NCBI GenBank assembly: GCA_022828595.1
Contig: JAKGHH010000001.1
Coordinates: forward strand, 139,643,017-139,707,016
DNA: 64,000 nt
From: Nelumbo lutea
Taxonomy: Eukaryota > Streptophyta > Magnoliopsida > Proteales > Nelumbonaceae
Direction: 5' to 3'
Positions within the stretch are counted from its first letter, which is position 1. Every line of letters begins with the position of its first letter. The notes under the pieces are model-generated. The model saw only the letters and a list, made by a program, of their open reading frames with translations, was not told the DNA's origin and did not search any database. A program made the translations under genes and the position numbers. Shown piece after piece: positions 57,833-64,000 of this stretch.

Positions 57833-58124
57833 CCGTGCTGGGGGTAATGACCCAGCGCGGAGAGTTCATGGTGCGCCGATGGATTTGGCTCGAAACTTAT
57901 GCTTCCCTGTTGGGCAGCCCGTTGGCCAGTCCAGTCTAGTGTTCGGTTCGCTCGGGAGGAGAAACCTGGGTCATGCACAACTTACGTGCGGACGTCAAGC
58001 GATTCGAACTTCGTGGATGCCAAAAAATGCGTTAAATTGATTTTGCCTCGAGAATCTCGCAGACAGTTTTCTTGAGGGCCGTCAGATTGCTTTGATCTTA
58101 GTCGTTGGTGCCTGGCCCTTGTGG

Positions 58125-58134
58125 CTATAAATAG
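58125..58134 (+). promoter_or_regulatory. TATA box for the antisense ORF
   Basis: CTATAAATAG on the + strand, 176 bases before the ATG at 58310, in GC-richer DNA between the polypurine tract and the ORF. Position and sequence fit a Pol II core promoter driving the opposite-strand unit independently of the LTR. Confidence 0.55.
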
Positions 58135-58309
58135 TGGCGGATTCTGGTTATTTTCCTTCGCCGCTAAGTATCTTCCGTTTTGAGCTCGCGTCAGGAGTCT
58201 TCAGCTCAGGTCCTCCTAGTTCGTCCAGTTCTAGTTCGGTTGCGTTTTTCCTTGGTGAGTCCCTGAGCTTCCTTTTCTCCTTTCCTTTTTTCTACTTCTT
58301 TTTCATTCC

Positions 58310-60362
58310 ATGTCTAGCGGGGACAGTTTCTTAAACGAACCCGAGGTGAGTACCTCGAGTCAGGGTGACCCTGTTGTCGCCCGACCTTCTCACGAGGCAT
58401 GGGTGACCTCGGGTAGGCAGGCGTCCACCTCCCATCAAGGTTGGGTGCCGGATCAGTTCGGTCCATCTACCATGACACTGGAGAGGCTTCAGCACCCCAT
58501 CCAGCACTTCAACCTGCCTCAGGAGTATTCATATAGTCTCCCCACCGGTAATTTCCCTTGGGAGCACAGTTCGGATGAGATCGTGATCTTTAGGAAGCAA
58601 CTCGTCGGTGGGCTTCGTCTCCCTCTTCATCACCTTATTCCTGAGGTGTTGGGGCACTTCAACATCACGTTGGACCAGCTCCACCCCAACTCTATTCAGA
58701 ACGTGGTCGGGACCATCTCCCTCTGTTCTGAATACAACTTTCCCTTGGACGTAGATATCCTCTACTCCATTCTGTTGATAAAGAAGAGTGCCTCGGGCAT
58801 TCCCCCCGAGCAAGGGCGGATTTACTATTTGTCCCCTCACCCAGGGTTCAAAATGCAACACAAATTCCCAAGTAAGGTCCTGGCCTGGAAGCGGGACTAC
58901 TTCATAGTCTGAAGCAGCACGGAGTGGCCCTTCCTTACCAGCTGGAGGGTGGCTACTCAAGCCCCCAGCATCACTCTTAACCGGAAAACAAGGGAAACAT
59001 TCCACACCTGGGCTAAGGTTGGGTTTGATCACAGAGAGTACATCATTGAAGGGAAGCTCATTCAGGCTAGTTTGAGTCTAAGTAGGTTGATTTCTACTTT
59101 AGTGTTTTGCTTAATCAGCCTAGTGTCTCTGAGCTTACTAACGTCGAGCTCTATTGCAAGTCCCATGGAGGAAGAAAGGATTACCGGTCCGAGTCTCCTT
59201 CATTAGATGAAGAAGAGGAAGAAGCGAGCTGCTAAGAAGGTGCACATGGAATCCCCAAGGACCCCCACCCCTGAATCTGACCTTCCGCAAGTCCCCTCTT
59301 TGGGGCTCGAGCCCCCACAAGCTCTCGTTTCGGGGCACGAGCTCCCTAATGCCCCTCCAGTGATAGACTTGGAGGGGGACTTACCACCTCAGGGGCCTGA
59401 AACAGTGATAGAGTTGATCGCTGAGCCAGTCGGGGCTGCCGCTGAGGTCCCAAATCCTGTTAGAGCTGCTGCCGAGGCTTCCGAAGGATCGGTTCACCGT
59501 GCCGCAGACACGGCGACATCCAGCTTGGGAACTCAGGAGGAAGAGAGCATCCTGAATCTCGATATCAGCCTTGAAAGAAGTAGGAGGGCTGTTATCACTA
59601 CGGAGATTGTAGATTGGGGCGAACTCTCCCTTGGTCAGCTCGGGGCCCATGCTGCAACTCACGCTATGGTGGTGAGTTCACACTCTAAGAGCCACCTCTT
59701 TCTCCTTTCTTTCTTCTTTCTTTAGTACTGACCAACATCCTTCTACCAGGTGAACACTGTTGTGCACGCGTTGACCTTTCAGTCCGATAAACACTTGAGG
59801 CATGCTTTGGCTGCTGAGGAGTCATCTCGGGCGACTCATGCTGGCCCACGAGAGGGATAGGCTAAAGGCCGAGGCGAACGGGCTTAGAGCAGGACAGGAA
59901 GCCCCGAAGCTCGAGGTGGAGAGTCTCAAGGCAGGTTAGAAGTCTTCGCAGCTCGAGGTGCAGGGGCTTAAAGAAGTCAAGGGGGACTTGGATCACGAGG
60001 TGGAGTACCTCAAAGCCGACATCAAGGAGAAGACCGAGATCTTCGATGAAGCTCTCGGGGAGGTGAAGGCCCAGGCCGTCATTGACTATGTCAAGTCGTC
60101 TAGGTTTGACGACGTAATGTCGTAGGCCTACCGTAGGGGGTTTAAGCTCGGTAGATGATGGATAAGGCGCGCATACCCTGACCTTGACATAAGTGCCTTC
60201 ACCACCTATAATATTACAGACGACATGGCCCGTCAGGCCGTGGATGACCCTGACTTCGACGATGAGGGCGGCAACGAGGAGGCTAATACTACCGAACTGG
60301 CTGACACCCCCAAGGAGGCCCCTGAAGAGGCCCCAAGTAAGGCTGATAAGCCTTCCAAATAG
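58310..60362 (+). pseudogene. Antisense extra ORF of the Tat element: gypsy-type-transposon-like domain plus coiled coil
   Basis: Runs against pol. Part 1 (from ATG 58310): Ser/Pro-rich start, then GGLRLPLHHLIPEVLGHFNI, LDQLHPNSIQNVVGTISLCS, resembling the plant domain catalogued as putative gypsy-type transposon (Transposase_28). A TGA at 58910-58912 interrupts DYFIV/SSTEWPF, and homology continues to EYIIEGKLIQA. After a likely further intron or frameshift (about 59068-59206) comes KKRKKRAAKKVHMESP and an acidic/proline-rich stretch. An intron at 59672-59749 follows. The last part begins VNTVVHALTFQSDKHLRHAL and forms a coiled coil (APKLEVESLKAG, GDLDHEVEYLKADIKEKTEI), then YPDLDISAFTTYNI and an acidic tail ending at TAG 60360-60362. 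Further stops interrupt it. Its role in the retrotransposon is unknown. Confidence 0.8.
59672..59749 (+). other. Phase-0 intron of the antisense ORF (copy 2)
   Basis: Donor ATGGTG/GTGAGTTCAC, acceptor CATCCTTCTACCAG/GTG, length 78 nt with a long CT-rich stretch (TCTTTCTCCTTTCTTTC). It separates ..HAMV and VNTVVHAL. The intron of the element at 36.6 kb is at the same place and phase. Confidence 0.75.
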
Positions 60363-60984
60363 TTGTGTGCTCCTTGTATTCTCTTTTTCTTGTTTATTTG
60401 TACTTGGGATTCTGTAGTGAAATCACACTTATGCAATGAGAGTATATATTCTGTTTAGTGCTTGTGTAATTCTCTTTTGCTGGAGTGTTTGTCTTATTCG
60501 AGCTGTTGAGTTAGTGAATTTAGTTCTTGAGGTGAGCGATCTTTTACTGCTGTCACCCCAAACTGTCTTCCTGCACTTAGTAGGGGTGATCATCACATTT
60601 TAGCAACGTATGCCAAGGTAGACATAGTAAGGTGCTTGCCCGACCTACCTGCTTGGCTATTTAGATTGGTATTTACCCCTAGTAGCATTTATCGAGGTAG
60701 GCTAAGAGTCGGAAAGTCCATTCTCGAGACGCCCTTGGTCTTTGGCATGCTAAGCCTATGCTGGCGAGGCGGTGGAGTCATGCATAGCGTTGAGGTCTTC
60801 AGTTAACCACGCGTGTTGACCCTTAGGCCGGAAGGAGTGACTCATGGTCACTCTGAATTGTTTTCCTAGAGTCTGCCCCTACTGAGGGGGTGATTGGACC
60901 TCGTGTTGCCGAGGTCGTCGCTAGTTCGGTGAATTGGCGCTAAGGCTAGAAGGGAGTGACTCGTGGTTCACTCAGTTCGGTGGT
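60363..60984. other. Spacer between the antisense ORF and integrase ends
   Basis: The two convergent coding units are tail to tail here. The stretch contains a near-duplicate GAGTGACTCATGGTCACTC (60834) / GAGTGACTCGTGGTTCACTC (60955). It would hold both 3' UTRs. No ORF. Confidence 0.5.
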
Positions 60985-62085
60985 TTACAGGTAATATTGT
61001 CTTAAGTTGACGATATTCCATGCCCAAGGTACTTGTTTCCCTTCTAGGGTTTCGAGTTTGTATGTTCCTTCCCCGAATATTCGCTTTACTCGGTAGGGTC
61101 CTTCCCAGTTTGGGCTGAGCTTGCCAACGCCAGACTCAGACACCATAACCTTGCGGAGAACCAGGTCGCAAACGCGAGTTTGCTTTTTGACATTGGCATT
61201 ATAGTACTGAGCTATCCTTTGTTGATAGGTCACAGTCCTGATGTATGCGAGGTCCCGTACTTCATCTAGTAGGTCGAGGTTGGTACGTAGCTCATCTTCA
61301 TTTTCTCTGTCTTCATATGCTTCTAATCTCAGCGAGGGGACTTCAGTGTCAACTGGGATGGCTGCTTTGGTGCCGTATGTAAGGTTAAAGGGAGTTTCTC
61401 CCATGGCAGTCTTTTCCGTGGTATGTTAGGCCCAAAGTACACTAGGCTACTCGTCTGTCCATAGTCCCTTAGCTCGGTCCAGGTGCGCTTTCAGTCCTCG
61501 AAGGATAGCCCTGTTTGTAACTTTCGTTTGGCCATTCGCCTGAGGGTGCGCCACCGAGGTGAAGTTCTGCTGAATTCCCATGTCTCGGCACCAGCTTTGG
61601 AACTTGATGTCTTCGAACTACTTATCATTATCAGAGATCAGTACCCGAGGTAATCCGAAACGACACACTATGTTCTTCCAAAAGAAGTTCTACACGTTCC
61701 GATCTGTGATTGTCGTGAGAGGTTCGACTTCGACCCACTTTGTGAAATAGTCCACTGCCACCACTAGGAACCTTCTTTGCCCTATTGCTGTTGGGAATGG
61801 CCTGAGTAGGTCAATCCCCCATTGTGCAAATGGCCATGGGATAGTAAGGTATTTCAGGTCGGCGGTATGCCGGTGGTGGATGTTGGCGTGCTTCTGGCAC
61901 TTGTTGCATTTTTTGACAAGCTCGGTCGCATCTACTTTCATGGTTGGCTAGTAATACCCCTGTTGTAGTGATTTCTGAGCGAGGGCCCTGCCCCCCAAGT
62001 GTCCACCGCACAGGCCTTCATAAGTGTCACGGAGGACGAGCTCGGCTTCCGAGGTCGCAGGCAGCGCAGGTAGGGGAGCGTGTAG
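60985..62085 (-). pseudogene. Integrase (nearly complete, with stops)
   Basis: From high to low coordinates: DTYEGLCGGHLGGRALAQKS, then CNKCQKHANIHHRH (zinc-binding; the first His is replaced by Tyr), WGIDLLRPFP with the first catalytic Asp, VVAVDYFTKWVEVE, LISDNDK/FEDIKF with the second Asp, HPQANG before the Glu region, then GETPFNLTYGTKAAIPVDTE, RTNLDLLDEVRDLAYIRT, VCDLVLRKVMVSESGVGKLS, NWEGPYRVKRIFGEGTYKLE and WNIVNLRQYYL at the C terminus. In-frame stops at 61948-61950, 61690-61692, 61618-61620, 61447-61449 and 61426-61428. Confidence 0.9.
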
Positions 62086-62090
62086 GATCT

Positions 62091-62972
62091 TCAGTACAAT
62101 CGTCCGTCTATCATGACATATTTGACTGTCTGGTGCTCTACCCTCCTGGCGGCATTATGGTCTGCGGGGAGGGCCCCGTGTAGTAGAAAGCTCATGGGTG
62201 GATCAGTCCAGCTCGGCTCTGCTTGAACGACGGGAACGACCTCCTTTGCCCCCCTGAGAATGCTAGGCCGAGGTAAGTTTTCTATATACACAGTCCTCAT
62301 GGTGTTGTCTCTCGTGCTGGCTAACCGTAACAGGGCATCAGCCTCAGCGTTCTTTGGTCTCGGGATTTGCTGGATGAAGTGTGACCAAAAGTTGAGTAGA
62401 GTCTTTCTTACTTTGGCTAAGTATGCTACCATAGTTAGTTCACAAGCTTCGTACTCACACATGACTTGATTTACCACGAGTTGGGAGTCACTACAGACAA
62501 CGATGTGCTTGGCTTTCACTTCCTTTGCTTGGTCCAGCCCGGCTAGCAACGCCTCGTATTCTGCTTCATTGTTGGATGCCATGAACTCAAAGCATAGCGC
62601 GTACTCCAGTTTCACACCGCTTGGTCCGTACAGAATGATTCCAGCTTCGTTGCCTTGCCGATTTGATGAACCATCTACGTGAAGGATCCAGGGTTCTTCA
62701 TCCCAGTTCGGGATTGGCCTAACTAGGAAAGATGTCGCGCTAGTTGCTACTTCACGATGCTTGAGTTCAACCAGTCCAGGAACTCCGAGCTCTCCAGTAC
62801 TGGGGGCCTTGCGTTCTACCGGCATGGGGACTTCGGAGCTAAAGGTGCATTCTGCAACGAAATCTGCCAAGGCTTGGACCATGATAGTGGTCCGCAGCTT
62901 ATACTGGAACTCGTACTCACTAAGCTCGATGGCCCACTTTGTTAATCTCCCCGAGACCTCAGGCTTGAGCAA
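62091..62972 (-). pseudogene. Second (Tat-specific) RNase H with linker, open frame of 293 codons
   Basis: One uninterrupted frame from the end of the first RNase H (LSEYEFQYKLRTTIMVQALA, DFVAECTF) through a variable linker into the extra RNase H. All four metal-binding acids are in place: Asp in ILHVDGSSN, Glu in NNEAEYEALLAG, Asp in VVCSDSQLVVNQV and Asp in NAEADALLRLAS. In the Tat lineage this second domain was acquired in addition to the RT-linked RNase H and is thought to supply the RNase H activity. It is labelled pseudogene only because the polyprotein around it is broken. Confidence 0.88.
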
Positions 62973-62975
62973 AAC

Positions 62976-64000
62976 TTACCTCAGAGGTTTATTGGTAAGG
63001 ACAACGATGGTGTGAGCTTGGAAGTATGGGCGGAGCTTCCGGGCTGCTACAACCAGTGCATAGGCTAACTTTTCTATCTCCCGGTATCTCATCTCTGCTC
63101 CCTGCAATGCTTTACTAACATAATAGACGGGTCGTTGGACACGATTTACTTCTCTTATTAGTACCGAGCTGACCACCTTGTCACTCGCCAAGAGGTATAG
63201 CTCTAAAACATCACCTGCTTCAGGCCGGGTCAAGACTGGGATGCTGGCGAGGTGCCCTTTGAGCTCGTCGAACGCGAGTTGGCACTCTTCAGTTCATTCA
63301 AAACCTTTGCTTTTTATGACCTTAAAGAAGGGCAGACAACGATCTGCGGACTTCGACAAAAAGCGACTTAAGGCGGCCAACCGACCGTTCAGCTTCTGGT
63401 CCTCTTTTAACTTTCGGGGTGGTCTCATTTGTAGGATGGCCTTGATTTTGTCCAGATTGGCCTTAATGCCTTGCCAGTTGACGATGAATCCTAGGAATTT
63501 ACCCGAGGTGACACCGAAGATGCACTTATTCGGATTTAACTTCATCTTAAATCTACACAAGATTTCAAAGACTCAATGTAAATTTTGTATTAATTCATGT
63601 GAAAATTGGGTTTTGATGACCATGTCATCTACATAACACTCTACTTTTGTGCCAACAAGTGGCTCAAACAGCTTATTTACAAGTCTCTGAAATGTAGCCC
63701 CAGCGTTCTTCAGCCCGAAGGGCATGACCTTATAGAAGTACAGGCCAAACTCAGTTATGAAGGCGGTCTTCTCCTCGTCTGTCGGGTCCATTTTTACTTA
63801 GTTATAGCCCAAATAGGCATCCAAGAAGCTCAACAACTCGTGCCCCAAGGTCACGTCCACTAGGCGGACAATCATGGGAAGTGGGAAGTAGTCCTTTGGG
63901 CAAGCCCAGTTCAAGCAGGTATAGTCGACACACATGCACCACTTATCGTTTGCCTTTTTCACCAGAATGGGGTTGGCCACCCAGCTCGGGTAATGGACTT
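62976..64000 (-). pseudogene. Reverse transcriptase and first RNase H (partial, with stops)
   Basis: From the window edge: YPSWVANPILVKKANDKWCM, CVDYTCLNWACPKDYFPLPM, LVDVTLGHELLSFLDAYLGY, a TAA (63798-63800), MDPTDEEKTAFITEFGLYFY, KVMPFGLKNAGATFQRLVN, and the intact catalytic YVDD (plus positions 63624-63635). After another stop come MKLNPNKCIFGVTSGKFLGF and AALSRFLSKSADRCLPFF, then the RT-linked RNase H (RPEAGDVLELYLLASDKVVS, YYVSKALQGAEMRYREIEKL). The rest of RT and upstream domains lie beyond the window. Confidence 0.92.

Larger units (their letters stand above)
56967..64000 (-). mobile_element. Tat-lineage Ty3/gypsy retrotransposon (- strand), 3' part, runs off the window
   Basis: Read on the - strand from the window end: RT, RNase H, second RNase H, integrase, a 0.6-kb spacer, an extra ORF on the opposite strand, polypurine tract, 3' LTR. 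gag, protease and the 5' LTR lie beyond 64000. Coding frames are much better preserved than in the element at 28.8 kb, but pol has at least six in-frame stops, so it cannot move on its own. Its GC content is clearly above the local average. Confidence 0.92.

Noticed and set aside
57176..58040. Several open frames in the GC-rich stretch
   Set aside because: They lie in the LTR and adjoining non-coding region of the - strand Tat element; no similarity and no codon structure.

Overview
The window is nuclear DNA of a flowering plant. It is AT-rich, has GT-AG introns, dense plant transposon remains (Ty3/gypsy elements of the Tat lineage, an L1-type LINE, hAT-like and PIF/Harbinger-like MITEs, tRNA-derived SINE-like pieces) and two plant-type protein genes. 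I see no bacterial operons, rRNA, CRISPR or convincing functional tRNA gene. The species cannot be named from the sequence. One 100-base assembly gap lies at 1528-1627.

Layout. 1-22.4 kb is gene-poor: degenerate repeats, several MITEs bounded by target-site duplications, an LTR remnant without coding sequence (about 5.0-5.77 kb), and a 5'-truncated, frame-broken LINE (about 7.96-10.42 kb) that still ends in an A tail. 22.2-23.6 kb holds an apparently intact gene for a membrane-anchored SAM-dependent methyltransferase with an intron in its 5' leader. 24.7-27.8 kb holds three hAT-like elements, one of them 1.56 kb with promoter-like sequence. 28.8-37.05 kb is a decayed Tat element on the + strand (5' LTR, gag, protease, RT, RNase H, second RNase H, integrase, then a broken antisense ORF). 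It is itself interrupted by a hAT-like MITE and by a tandem duplication made after that insertion.

37.4-43.65 kb carries an intron-containing, multiply broken copy of mitochondrial lipoyl synthase (LIP1 type). 44.2-45.5 kb has two abutting PIF/Harbinger-like MITEs. 45.5-52 kb is AT-rich with SINE-like pieces, a LINE RNase H scrap and a foldback element. 53.16-54.05 kb is an intact single-exon gene for a 293-residue plant protein of unknown function with an MGCC acylation signal and an upstream ORF in its leader. About 56.97 kb to the window end is the 3' part of a second, better preserved Tat element on the - strand. On the opposite (+) strand it carries an extra gene-like unit with its own TATA box, an N-terminal domain resembling the family annotated as putative gypsy-type transposon, a coiled coil and an intron.

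The most interesting structure is that antisense unit. It occurs in both Tat elements, in the same antisense position downstream of integrase, and in both copies a short intron interrupts the reading frame in phase 0 just before the same Asn-Thr-x-x-His-x-Leu start of the coiled coil. The two intact genes and the LIP1 relic are unrelated to each other; nothing suggests they work together.
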